Shown one piece after another: positions 22,918 through 34,900 of a stretch of 64,000 nt of DNA. The DNA is taken from positions 6,232,501-6,296,500 of the forward strand of contig JALMGJ010000015.1 in the NCBI GenBank assembly GCA_023362775.1, given 5' to 3'. The notes under the pieces are model-generated. The model saw only the letters and a program-made list of their open reading frames with translations. It ran no database searches and was not told the DNA's origin. A program made the translations under genes and the position numbers. Position 1 is the first letter of the stretch, and every line of letters starts with the position of its first letter. The DNA comes from Charina bottae (taxonomy: Eukaryota; Chordata; Lepidosauria; Squamata; Charinaidae).

Positions 22918-23007
22918 GAGAAAGAGAAAGAGAAAGAGAAAGAGAAAGAGAAAGAGAAAGAGAAAGAGAAAGAGAAAGAGAAAGAGAAAGAGAAAGAGAA
23001 AGAGAAG
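22918..23007. repeat. (GAGAAA)n microsatellite
   Basis: About 15 perfect hexamer units of AGAGAA on the plus strand. Confidence 0.95.
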
Positions 23008-23454
23008 ATAAATTTCTACCATTATAAAAAGGAAAGGAAAAAAAATCAGTTCAATAGTTAATCCAGCAAAATATATTCAAAAGATATTTAATATAAACTC
23101 TTATACTTCCAACTGAGACAGAGTCCTCTGATAAGTTAGAAAGATAAAAAATAAAAAATGCAAGCATTACTATGCTTCAAACATAAAATCCGTTATATTT
23201 CCACCATAATTGTTATAGCAAAGAAAGTACAAAATTTGCCAACATTTTGTGCAAAGTCCAAAGATAGACCTTAGATGATAAAACAATCCAATCTAAAAAA
23301 AAGTAAAATAAAGTGAGAAATAGAGAAATAGAGAAATATTTCTCAAATATTGAGAAATAGGTGAAAATTACAATGCCATCCACCCATATCATGCGTACTG
23401 CCTCAGTCCCTTGCAGGGCAAAGCAAAAACAAAACATTAATCAAATATTTTTAA

Positions 23455-23558
23455 TTTTTTTTATTGTATGCTGCCCAAAGTCACATCTGTGAGATGGGCA
23501 GTTATATAAGAATGAATGAATGAATGAATGAATGAATGAATGAATGAATGAATGAATG
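23455..23558 (+). repeat. LINE 3' tail with (GAAT)n
   Basis: TATGCTGCCCAAAGTCACAT and GAGATGGGCAGTTATATAAG, a decayed LINE terminus, run straight into about 11 GAAT units. Confidence 0.7.
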
Positions 23559-23813
23559 GTACTGTTAAAAAAACAATGCTAACGGTCTTGAAATTTTATA
23601 CGCAGACTTCCAAGGATAGCTCCCAAATACCACTGCAGGTCAAATATCAGATTCAGTATGGCCTCATTTGTATTTAGATTGAATGAGATCAGAAAGAATT
23701 TTTCCATTGGTTTCAATGGGTCTGCTCTAAGTCCTGATCAATTCTATATTTTTCTTCACTCATATTATACATACACACGAACATCCATAATATAGAGGCC
23801 TGTAGTTATAAAG

Positions 23814-24059
23814 CAGGGGTGGGGAACCTTTTTTCTGCCAAGGGCCATTTGGATATTTATAACCGGGGACCGGGGGGTGGGGGGCGGGGTTTCTGGGATT
23901 TCCACGGACCGGGGGCCGGAGTTTGCGGGCGGGAGCCAATCACAAGCACTGGGGGGCGGGGTTTGAGGGCGGGAGCCAATCACGTGGAAGGGGCAGGGTT
24001 TGCGGGCGGGAGCCCCGCGGGCCTTATATGGCCCACGGGCCTGACGTTGCCCACCCCTG
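23814..24059. mobile_element. hAT-type MITE, GC-rich, second copy
   Basis: Same ends and interior as 11256-11545 but with fewer internal units. The flanks TTATAAAG and CTCTAAAG match only partly. Confidence 0.85.
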
Positions 24060-24107
24060 CTCTAAAGAGTGCATTGACTTGCCTTGACAAACCATCCTCT
24101 GGTGCAT

Positions 24108-24293
24108 TGTCTGTAGCTTGAATCATGTCAACTGGATTTCTATTTTCTCAGTGGAAACGTTTCACTCCTTATCCAAGGACTGAAGAAGCTCCTTGGATAA
24201 GGAGCGAAACGTTTCCACTGAGAGAATAGAAATCCAGTTGACATGATTCAAGCTACAGACAATTCCACCTGGATGACTGAGAATCTTCATAGA
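24108..24293. mobile_element. Palindromic Penelope-like insertion C
   Basis: The arms meet at about 24178 and share TCAACTGGATTTCTATTTTC and its complement. The right arm has GACTGAAGAAGCTCCTTGG and GGAGCGAAACGTTTCC. A perfect 15-bp duplication CATCCTCTGGTGCAT flanks it (24093-24107, 24294-24308). Confidence 0.75.
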
Positions 24294-25389
24294 CATCCTC
24301 TGGTGCATGTCAGCCACCAAAACCAACATGAAAATACATTACCTGTATATTCTCAAATCAAATGCTGAAATCAAGTGTCACATCATGCCAAATAAAGAGT
24401 AAGAACTCTGGATTGATTTGTTCAGTGATCCATTTGCTTGTTTCCTTGGCTGCCCATGGTAGTCTCAGGAGTTTTCTCCAATGCCATTCAGAAGTTCAAT
24501 ACTCTTTCTATTCTACTTCTTCAAAGTCTCTTCAGTGAATGCTGATGTTGAACTTTTTTTCCAGAGTTTTCTCTGTTGGTGGAGGTCCACAATTCCTTGA
24601 TCATTTTATTTGGTATTGCATCTTCTGTGGACACAGCAATTGGAGAGGAAATTAAATAAATGACACACGGGAAATGTGGAATGATAGAGTGACTGGGTTC
24701 CTACTATAAACTGGATTAATCAGATACCTCTTGGCTGCGTTTTCACAACATGCTAAGCTTGGCTAGTTTCCTTGTGGACTTAGGGTGCCGTACAGTCAAG
24801 TTCTTCAGTTTATGGTTCAATGTATTGTGTGAATCCCCCAGCCTAAACGGGTTAATGCAGGAAAGTGGTAAGGTATGTTGTATGAATACACAGCCATTGC
24901 ATGAGTGGATTGGAAGGGAGGGAATTCTTGAAGGTAAGGAGATAACTGGTTCAGGAGTGACAACAAGGGGCAGGGGGGAGTAAAAAAAACAGAAGTCAAG
25001 ATGGCACCACAATCAAAATCTGTCTGTTTTCTGTGTGTGTCGTATAGGCAACATGTGTTTAAAAGAGATGGGGATTCAAGCATGAGGGTGCCATCTTGGT
25101 TTTTTTAACTCCATCTGCAGAGATACCATGCTGGTATAGAATTATAGCAGTAGTCCATACACCAGGAGGGCCCCAGACTAAAAAAAAAGCTCAGACTATC
25201 TTCTATCCCATTTCTTGGTGCATCAGACGTAGGACAGGCTGCTTTGAGGTCCAGCCACGATGAAAGAAATAAACATTGGCTAAGCACACGTCCTGAACTG
25301 TGGTGTTGGAGGAAAGTTCTGAGAGTGCCTTGGACTGCAAGATGATCAAACCAGTCCATACTCCAGGAAATAAAGCCAGACTGCTCACT

Positions 25390-25660
25390 TGAGGGAATGA
25401 TATTAAAGGCAAAACTGCAGTACTTTGGCCACATAATAAGAAGACAGGATGCCCTGGAGAAGATGCTGATGCTAGGGAAAGTGGAAGGCAAAAGGAAGAG
25501 GGGCCGACCAAGGGCAAGATGGATGGATGATACTCTGGAGGTGACGGACTCGACCGTGGGGGAGCTGGGGATGGTGATGGCTGACAGGAAGCTCTGGCGT
25601 GGGCTGGTCCATGAAGTCACGAAGAGTCGGAAGCGACTGAACGAATAAACAACAACAAGC
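25390..25660 (+). mobile_element. RTE-clade LINE 3' fragment
   Basis: The plus strand encodes LKAKLQYFGHIIRRQDALEK, LMLGKVEGKRKRGRPRARWM and LVHEVTKSRKRLNE and ends AACAACAACAA. It is clearly related to the BovB C-terminus but diverged, so it is an older or different RTE family. Confidence 0.85.
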
Positions 25661-25744
25661 ACACGTCCAGATTCCTGAGTTAGATGATTGACTACTTTGA
25701 ACACTGGAGAATGTCCTCTTTAGCAAGATTCAATACTTTGCCTT

Positions 25745-25893
25745 CTATGTTTGTTTGGTGCCTTCACGTTTTTGACTCCAGGTGACTGCCTGGACAAGTC
25801 CCTGCAGTTTCTTGGCAGGATTTCAGAAGTTGTTTGCCATTACCTGCTTCTTCCGAGGGCTGAGAGAGGGGGACTGGCCTAAGGTCACCCAAC
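25745..25893 (-). mobile_element. tRNA-derived MIR-like SINE fragment
   Basis: CTGGACAAGTCCCTGCAGTT, GCCATTACCTGCTTC and AGGGCTGAGAGAGGGGGACT are the complement of the 3' part of the SINE at 28100-28320. A Tc1/mariner-type piece follows directly. Confidence 0.65.
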
Positions 25894-25894
25894 C

Positions 25895-26297
25895 GGCTTT
25901 CGTCCGAAGTTACGACGGCCTCGGAATGGGTACTTTACGGTTGTAAAGCACTTCCAAGCGTCGCAAAATGTTGCACCAACCCCTGCGGTCACATGATCGC
26001 ATTTCAGGCGCTTGGCAACCAGCTCGCCTTTAGGACCGGTTGCAGCGTCCTGCGGTCACGTGATCACATTTGGTGACATTTTTTGCTGTTTTCTAGCAAA
26101 AATGGCCCATTGGGGAAGCTGGATCCGCTTAACAACCACGGTGATTCACTTAACAACCCGTGATTCACTAAACAATCGTGGTGATCCGCTTAACCACCAC
26201 TGTAAAAATGGTTGTAAAATTCGGTCCGGTTACGTGTGACTTGACTTACAACCGCAATGACTTACAATGGAAATCCCGGCCCCAATTGTGTCGAGGA
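25895..26297. mobile_element. Tc1/mariner-type MITE, decayed
   Basis: TTACGACGGC, the repeated CGGTCACATGATCGC / GCTTAACAACCAC motifs and CCCCAATTGTGTCGAGGAC place it in the GTAGTCCTCG family. The left terminus is lost. Confidence 0.65.
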
Positions 26298-27306
26298 CAG
26301 GAGAGCTTCTCCTTTTCACTAGGGGAAATTTGGGGGAAAAGTATCAAGCACACTGAGAACATGGATGGGCTGAGAGGGAAGGGAGTGGTTGAGCGTAGAC
26401 TTGAAGCCGGGCCTCTGCAGCCCTAGTCCAACACCACACCAGCCACAAAATCAAGCCCACAACTTGCTGCTATAACCTAATGTGTGCAAAGACAGGAACT
26501 CAGTAGTAAATTGGCTTTTTAAAAGCAAACCAAAAAAAGTCTGCAAGCAAACTTTTGAGTTATAAAGAACATCGATGGAACCTTTCAGCAGAGTCTTTCA
26601 GCAGAAGCCCTTTGTTAATCTCTAATTTAAACAATTTTTTTTAAAAAAAAAACCCCACATATGAAGATTAGCTTTTTGCATTTTGGGGTCCAGAATTTCT
26701 TGAGTCTCTCTTGTGGTATTCCTCCATTTCTCTTCCCCCATTTTCTCATAGTGCTTCCTTCCTCCTTTCCATCTGAAATGACATGCCTACAGTCCAAGGC
26801 ATATGTTTATTAATTTTTGGACTGAATGAAGAGGTAGGCACAACATAAATAATAAATATAAACAGTAAATCCTTGCATCTGAAATTTCATCTTGACCCTT
26901 TTCTTTCTCTTTCACCTCTGAAGGTTAAAAAACTCGCTTTGGATTGCAAATATTCCAGTATTATAGCCCTGCCCTCTGCTGGCTGGAGAAGGACGTTCGT
27001 TTTAGCTACTGATTAAACCAAGTTAGCTCTGTTGGTTTATGGGGGGGGGGGGGGGAATCAACCATATTCTCTGTAAGATCATCCTAAATTGAACAAATCA
27101 TGCAAACATTTGAAATTTCCAGAGCTTTTCATAGTGCAAAACGGTACCAAAATTAAATAGAAACTGACCAGCAATGCCAGATTATTAAAATGGAATAAAG
27201 GAGGAGGAGGCAGGGATGAATTGTACTGAGGAAACATTTAGGACCTGAGGGCATGAGACATTTAACTGGATAACTCGTGAGAGGGGTAGCTTATTATGTG
27301 AGCATC

Positions 27307-27440
27307 TGTAATGGAAAAAAGGAATAACCTGGAGGAACAGGAGAAACAGCCACTACCAAGAGAATGGTCAGATAAAAGAAAACCTGAGTCTGGGGCAGAA
27401 ATGTAATTTGAGAAAGCATCTCGGACAAGACCCGCCCTAG
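27307..27440 (+). repeat. LTR-like dispersed repeat, copy 4 (truncated)
   Basis: It begins TGTAATGGAAAAAAGGAATA and has GCCACTACCAAGAGAATGGT and CCCGCCCTAGTT in the family order, then stops at an A-rich tail (about 27445-27560). Confidence 0.4.
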
Positions 27441-27648
27441 TTCTTTTTTTAAAAGATAATTTTATTAAGAATTATGAATGAAAAGAATAAAAACAAATAC
27501 AAACTACAAAAAATGCAAACAGAAAAATACTATATAGTGATAGAGCCTGCAGTATTACCTATAGATTCCATTATATTGCAATACCTCAATACAGCTGCAG
27601 TCTCAATATGGAAAATAGGGCAATATAATGGAATTTATAGGAAATACT

Positions 27649-27700
27649 AGGGGCGTGGTGGCTCAGCGGGGGGGGGGGGGGGGGGGACCTTTACCTTTAC
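27649..27700 (+). mobile_element. Collapsed Sauria SINE: head + G-run + tail
   Basis: The head AGGGGCGTGGTGGCTCAGC is joined through 19 G to the tail ACCTTTACCTTTAC; about 285 bp of the usual element is missing. A perfect 10-bp target duplication AGGAAATACT flanks it (27639-27648, 27701-27710), so it is one insertion and not two fragments. Confidence 0.85.
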
Positions 27701-27767
27701 AGGAAATACTGTCCCCTGGTGGCTCAATGAGGTATTGCATCCTCAGCATGGAAAACAGGGCAATATA

Positions 27768-28074
27768 CAAGTGGTCCTCACTAAACGAACTTATGACGGC
27801 ACTGAACAAGTGGCACTTATGCCCAGTCCTCGTACTTACAAAGGTTGCAGCGTCCCCACGATCATGTGATCGCGATCCGGGCACTTGGTGAACGGCTCGC
27901 AAATTACGATGTCGCAGCATCCCACGGTCACATGGTCACCATTTGCGACCTGCTTTGCCAGCTTCCGACAAGCGAAGTCAATGGAGAAGCAGGCAGGAGG
28001 TTGCGAATGGCAACCACTTCACTTAGTGACAGAAATTCTGGTCCCAATTTCTGTCGTTAAGTGAGGGCTACCTG
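27768..28074. mobile_element. Tc1/mariner-type MITE
   Basis: It begins CAAGTGGTCCTCACTAAACG and ends TTAAGTGAGGGCTACCTG between TA dinucleotides. Same family as 18149-18539. Confidence 0.78.
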
Positions 28075-28099
28075 TAATGGAATCTATTGGAAATAATAG

Positions 28100-28320
28100 A
28101 GAGCCAGTTTGGCGTAGTGGTTACGACATCAGGCTAGAAAGCGGGAGACTGAGTTCTAGTCCTGCCGTAGGCACAAAGCCAGCTGGGTGACCTTGGGCCA
28201 GTCGCTCTCTCTCAGCCCTAGGACAGAGGCAATGGTAAACCACTTCCGAAGTCTTGCCAAGAAAACTGCAGGGACCAGTCCGGGTAGTCTCCAGGAGTCA
28301 GCACTGACTAAAAGGCAATC
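28100..28320 (+). mobile_element. tRNA-derived MIR-like SINE
   Basis: The head GAGCCAGTTTGGCGTAGTGG (A-box region) and GAGTTCTAGTCC (B box) are followed by GCTGGGTGACCTTGGGCCAG and the 3' part AAAACTGCAGGGACCAGTCC. The same element in minus orientation forms the arrays at 53.6 and 54.8 kb. Confidence 0.75.
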
Positions 28321-28324
28321 AGAA

Positions 28325-30356
28325 ATAATTCCCTTTGGTTGCCCAAAGAGGTATTGAAGTCTCAATATGGCAATTGGCAGCTGTTAATAGCATGCCCTCT
28401 GAAAGCATGTGCCCAGATTCTTCAGGCACTAAGTTCATGCAACAAAAGGAACTTACTACCACCAGTCCTTTTTCAGAAAGACAGAAAAACACCATCTGTT
28501 ACCTGACACATGACTTCACAGACCTCAGCTCTTGTCTTGTTCTTGCTGGAACGTATCACATTCTATTCTGAAAATGTTATGTAAACTCTAGCCATGGAGT
28601 AATCTCTAGCAAGATAAAGAACCACCTAGAATCAACTCTGGCCTGCACTTAAGAGCACATGCATAAACGGCTATGCGCAATAACGAAAGAAAACAAGCCT
28701 CGGATCCGTTCCTTCCAGCTCCAGCAGAGGGAATTATTTGGGGGTTTTTTTTAATGAAGTCCTCTGAGTCAAAAAGGCAGAACTCGGTAAATCCTTTCGG
28801 GTGACAAGAGGCAACCCAAGCCAGCAGCCAAAGCTTTAAACAGTGAACTTTGTCAGCAATGAAATACATTTGCTTACAGAAAGCAGCCATTTGGGCTCAG
28901 CTGTTTGCAGTGAACAGCAAACTAATGCCAAGTACAGAACTTGGCTGTTTCAGACACTTCAACCAGCTTTGGAAACAAATTCTGGAATTGTGCTCTAGTG
29001 AAATCATAGACTGAAGATACTTGGTTTAAGTAGAAAAATAATACCCTTCCGCAGCAGATTTTCAGATATATTGTGAGAAGGACTCTTTAGACACAGACAA
29101 ATATGTTAGCAAACAGGCCAAGCTAAACCCTTATGTATACGTTTCCTATAGCTGGGATAGTTGCTTGAGAGAGCATTTGTATCTTGAAACCCATCAACAG
29201 CACCCACAAAACAAATTTGCATTGAGATGACTCCTCTGCAAGGTGTCAGGAACTGGGATGAGCCAAGGTGATAGGGAAGGAGTTCAGTTCTGGCAGAAAA
29301 ATAATTGGGATGACAAAATGGGTGGGTCACCTGTCTCTCTCTTCTCCCTGCAGATACATAACGTTGAGCTAAGTCAGAGATACACCCTGCAGGTGAGCTG
29401 AAAATCACTTGTCTGGAGTCTTTCAACCATGAACCAGGTCCACTATTCTGAGATACTGGCCTGTTTGAAGGAACTAGATAGAAAGGCTCTACAAGAGCCT
29501 ACTTGGAACTCCAGAACCACAGCAGCATATTGAGGTCTGGAATAGGACAGTACCAAGTTAGTGGTGGTGGTGGTGGAGGTGGAGGCGGAAGGCGGAAGTA
29601 TTACCATGGCTTCCTTGGCCAATCCAGAAGAACAAAGTGGTGTGGGACATGGTTAGGCATGAATGGAAAGCCACCAGGGTAGGCTAGACTGAGAAGTTCA
29701 AACCTCTTCAAGAAGACACCAACCACAAAACTGTACAGCAGCCAAAGAACTGCATGATAGTGTCTCCTGGGTGCTCAAAATCTGTACTTGATTCAAGGAC
29801 TTTACCATTGTTATTTCTAGGTGAATGATACCTTCATAGTGTGTGCGTGTATAAAATACATGCAAATTAGTTCCTGCCAGTCTTTTCAGTAGGGAAGATG
29901 ATGTATTTCCTCTTCCTTGGTGATGCATAAGAAGCCATTGCTATTGTTGCACGCCCAGGTGTCAAGCGTGAATCCAGGGAGACTTCAGCTTATGAAGAAC
30001 TGTAATCACCTCTCAGAGATTAAGAAATGGAGTGTTTAACACAAACTTGATACACCCCAGAAGAAAGTGAGAACATTGGATAAAACAGGATTGTTGGATA
30101 GGCACTGGAAGGTCTTCAAGGTTCCCCTAATTCACCTATCGATACCTGGAACCATGGAGATTTATCAGAGTGAACCAGGGAAGATCTTTAGCTGCAGTGA
30201 GGTTCCACTCGGGTCCTTGAGACTAATCATGACTACTTCATTCCTGTGATTTCAGTGAACCGCCCACCTTTTGGAAGACACTGTTCTTGCCACCTTTCTT
30301 GAAGTATTTATGAAACGCTGTTGTTGAATGCCACGTCTTCTGGAGCTATACTCACT
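28325..30356. other. Non-coding stretch without recognised features
   Basis: The sequence looks largely single copy. A short (GGT)n/(GGC)n run lies at about 29560-29595. Open frames present are short and match nothing I recognise. Confidence 0.4.
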
Positions 30357-30364
30357 TCTTAGTG

Positions 30365-31013
30365 CAGAGCTTTCCAAACTGTGTGTCGGGACACGTTAGT
30401 GTGTCGGCTGCAGTGTCTGGGTGTGTCGCGGCTGCTGCTGCCTCCGAGCCCTGCCAGGATTCCACGCAGGTCCTAGTGCCTGCCTTGTGCCTGGCTGCCT
30501 CCAAACCTGCCCTGTCAGGATTCCACGCAGGTCCTAGTGCCTGCCTTGTGCCTTGCTGCCTCCAAACCTGCCCTGCCAGGATTCCACGCAGGTCCTAGTG
30601 CCTGCCTTGTGCCTGGCTGCCTCCAAACCTGCCCTGTCAGGATTCCATGCAGGTCCTAGTGCCTGCCTTGTGCCCTGCTGCCTCCAAACCTGCCCTCCCA
30701 GGATTCCGCGCAGGTCCTAGTGCCTGCCTTGTGCCCTGCTGCCTCCAAACCTGCCCTGCCAGGATTCCGCGCAGGTCCTAGTGCCTGCCTTGTGCCCTGC
30801 TGCCTCCAAACCTGCTGTGATTCCACCCAGGTCCTAGTGCCTGCCTTGTGCCTGGCTGCCTCCAAACCTGCTGTGTTTCCGTGCAGGTCCTAGTGCCTGC
30901 CTTGTGCCCTGCTGTAAGAGTGTCACGAAATGATGCCCTGCTGTAAGAGTGTGTCGCGAAATGATGCATGTCTAAAAAGCGTGTCACCAACATGAAAAGT
31001 TTGGAAAGCTCTG
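30365..31013. mobile_element. hAT-type MITE with 8-unit internal minisatellite
   Basis: Same ends as 6103-6532 (CAGAGCTTTCCAAACTGTGT, GTTTGGAAAGCTCTG). The perfect 8-bp duplication TCTTAGTG flanks it (30357-30364, 31014-31021). Eight CAGGTCCTAGTG units replace five. Confidence 0.9.
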
Positions 31014-31939
31014 TCTTAGTGGAATACGAAAATCCTAATATGCTAAACTCTAGGATTGTGGTACAGTGCAGATATGGTACATGATCCCCTTCCATCATAT
31101 TCTCTTGCAGCTGGGGGCACTCTGATAAATTATAGGGAGTTAAACTGCCAACCTACAGTAGTGAAGCAGCAAGATCTTGAGCACCCTTGAAGACCAGTCC
31201 TATCTCAGCTTAACCTTCTGCCGTTAATATGAAATTTTGAGGGGGGCCGATGAGACAGGCTATGCTTTTTTGCCTACATTCCTTAATGGGAAAAAGCATA
31301 AAATGTAATGAACAAACAGGTAAGACTGAAGAGGTAGATGTGATAGGAACAGTGTTTGGGGATAAAACCATGATGCTAGACAAGAGCATTTAACAAAGGG
31401 AGAAAGGCTTTCAGGTACTTCTCATGCCATGTGATATTCAAGCACCCTCAGCCCAGATTTGCAGAGTCATTGTGAAGTTGCCGCATTTGTTCCTCTGCAG
31501 GCCATACCCGATAGCCTTTATAGGGGCATAGCCAATTCCAGGGCATCCACAGAAAACCAAATGATGTCATCATGATGTGTGTGGCGGCCTCACAGCACAA
31601 ATGCTGCCGTTCTGTAGCTCCGTCTCCACATCTAATGCAAGAACGAAGTCACAGGATCTGTGTGATGCTGGCACGCACATTTATTCATTTGGCCAACCCA
31701 GTCCAGGAGCCAACGGGCTGACTATCTCATCTGAAGCCTGACTTCGGCCTCCGGTTGTCTATCACAGATGAGTCCTCTACACCCAGACCATCCAAGTTCA
31801 CTTTAAACCCCCCAAAAAGAGAGCCATAACAGCTCGGTGACCTTCCCTCGTGAACTCCATACCACACCACAGCACACTGCTTCCACCAAAAGTTCTAAAG
31901 CATCATATTTGAAAATTACAACACATTGGTGCTAATCTA

Positions 31940-34900
31940 TAGCATTTCATCAACTTTATTAAGTTATTAAAATATGACAAATGTGAAAAAAATCTACTTG
32001 TTCATACACAAAAGAAACTTTATAAAAACAATAAGCCTTGGTAGACAGTGTTCTGTACAAAATACTGTTAAACTGAACAGCAAATTATTCTGTCCCTGAA
32101 ACTCTTGATTATCTCAACACCCTACACAAACTAGCTTAATAGCAAGAATTCCCAACTTGCACTTATTGCTTATTACACATAGTGACCTTAAAACTTTGCA
32201 GCAGCATTAATGCCTTAAAAGGGGGCTCAAGTCCCACCCAGCATCGGCATCTTTTTTATATATATTATCTCAGTAGTATGACATTTGGTCCTTAGAAAGT
32301 ATGTGGGTTTTTGAAAAGCCAAAAATTTGTATGGATTAAAAACTGTTTATAAGCACTTGTGAGTTGCAAGACACACCTTGAATCTGGTGGGGGGATGCAA
32401 CCCTCATAAACTCTCTTGGTAACCAATAACACCACGAGCCAAAAGAAATACATTCTAGGACCTCTAACCAAAATCGTCTTTGCCCAGTGAAAATGTGACT
32501 CTGAGCATTTAATTCCCAAGCTATAGAAAACCATTATGTCATTTCTTGCTTCTGACATGTGGTTCAGAGACGCAAGTTTTATCAAACTAATTCACAACTT
32601 GAGGTTTATGGCCATGACTCATGAACAACTTAAGACACTGGGCAGGTTGGAATCTATTTAGGCTTACAGACCAACATAATTCACAATAGTAAGTGGCAGG
32701 TATAAGCACTTTTTATTCATCCTGGAGTGCTGCATTTATAAACTGCTTGATGTCTGAATAAGATTTACCACAAATCGCCAAAGGATGAATCGTCAGAGGA
32801 TGACACCGAAAAGGCACCACATAGAGAAGAGTCCCCTTGTGGGGAGATGGAGCAGTAAATACAAATCGAATCATAAATAAATAAAATAAATAAAGAGGAA
32901 AAAGAGTAAGATTCCTTGGAATAAAAAAAAGAATACCATCTCCTACAGAAACATCAATGAGATGCCTACGGTGGTTTGCCTAACCATATTTGACAGCTAC
33001 CAGCAGACACAGATATTGATATGAAGAGAGTCACTGAGCTGGTAAGAAAGAAGATGAAGGCCTAGATGGATGAGCGTCTCAGGCAAAATTCTGACAGCGC
33101 TACGAAATTGGCTCGGGACACACACAGAAGCGTTGCTTGGTCAAAGGACTAGAAGCAACCAACTCCTTATGAGTGTATGCGCAACCACTGGATGAGTATC
33201 AGGCCTCAGTAACAACTGAGATTAATGGTGGGCATATGCACATTTGGGGAGGGTGCTTAAGATTCCTCTGTCCCGTGCCATGTATCTCGCGGGCACTGTG
33301 TAAATAGTGTGTCAGATAGCCAAACTTTAAGAAACTTCACATCCTTGTTCCAAACAATGGATTTTCTTACCCAGTTCTCTGCTGCAACAGGCTTTACAGA
33401 ATGTGCTACAGAGGCCAGACCAAGGCCCATCAAAGTTGCTTAGAAGGGGGTATTTCAGCCACAATGGTTCACTTCGCCCTATACTTAAGGGTAACTTGAG
33501 GCTTTCAATGTAGGCTAGATACGATGCAGCTATTTGTATGAAACATTTCACCCTCTAATCAAGGTCACGGATGGTGGTTTTCAGATTGCCTTGGCACAGA
33601 GATCCTGAAGAACTAACAATTACAACTGCATTAAAATGGAGAAGAGATTTACTCTGATAATTTTAAGGCATGGCTTGAAGCATTCTTCTCATGGGAGAAA
33701 CCAGTGGAAACTTTCAGAAGTTGTAAACTGCACCTGGCTCACTATGATTGTCAGTACAGGTAGTCCTCGACTTACGACCACAATAGGGACTGGAAAACTT
33801 GTCGTTAAGCGGTGCGGTCGTTAAGCAGGCATCACATGACCACACCCAATTTTACAACATTTTTGCGGCAGTCGTTAAGCAAATCACACGGTTCCCCATT
33901 GATTTTGTCAGAAAGCCGGCTGGGAAGGTCGCAAATGGCAATCACGTGACCCCAGGATGCTGCAACCGTCATAAATACATGCCGGTTGCCAAGTGCCCAA
34001 ATTCTGATCACGTGACCACAGGGACACTGTGACGGTCATGAGTGCAAGGACCAGCCATAGGCCACCTTTTTGCAGCACTGTTGTAACTTCAAGCAGCCGC
34101 TAAACAAATGGCCATAAGTCGAGGACTACCTGTAACCTTTAAACCAAGTACTGGCATTATTGAACAAGGAAGCCAACATGGATTTGATGCTAAAAAGCCT
34201 TTCTCAGCTTGGCTAACAAGATGGATTGCAGCCTGATCCATTTGGAGGCAACCAGCTTGCAAGTCGGTCCTAACATGTAATGAACTGAACAGCCCCACCT
34301 TTTATGTCCTCGAAAAAGTGGAAGATGAGGGAGTGACATAAGCACATTATGCAAGCTTGGAGACAGAGCAGACTGCGAGCTGTTCTGTGCAGATCCCATG
34401 TATTTGCTTTCTGAGGCACACAGACCAAGGTCTTAGAATCAGGAACAATGCATTTGCTCAAGCAGTCCTCAAGTGGTGCTCCACGTTCTGGTCAGAGAAG
34501 GGCAGGCTTGAAATTGCAATGTTGAAACTTCCAGATTAGTCTGACATTCCAGCCAGGAGGTTTGGCACAAATTTTCAAGGTTTCGCATTCAAGGCATTCT
34601 ATGAAATCACTGACTGAAAAACATCCAGGCTTAACCTTTTACCGTTCGAAAGTTAGCAACTATGTTCAACAGACAGGAACTCTATATGGAATAGTACAAA
34701 GCAACCTGAAACCAGCAATGGGCTGCATTCATGTAAAGAGACTCGAGTTATTTTATTGCTGGACTGCTATCGAACAGATGACTACAGGCTCTTACGTGGG
34801 TGGCTACAAATACCAAGGGCCAAGTTCTGAATCATTCGTCTTCTCTAATCCCAGGGAATCCGAGCTGTCGTTTCCTCAAGGGACTTCTCACAATTATGGG

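Larger units (their letters stand above)
20760..23455. other. AT-rich non-coding stretch
   Basis: Base composition drops sharply to AT-rich. Contents seen: a LINE 3' tail on the minus strand at about 21832-21890 (complement of CCCATCTCCCCCCATGGGGA), a possible retrotransposon ORF start (22483-22713) and a (GAGAAA)n tract. No host exon was recognised. Confidence 0.5.

Noticed and set aside
25105..25704. 199-codon minus-strand open frame
   Set aside because: It is antisense to the RTE LINE fragment, which is clearly coding on the plus strand.
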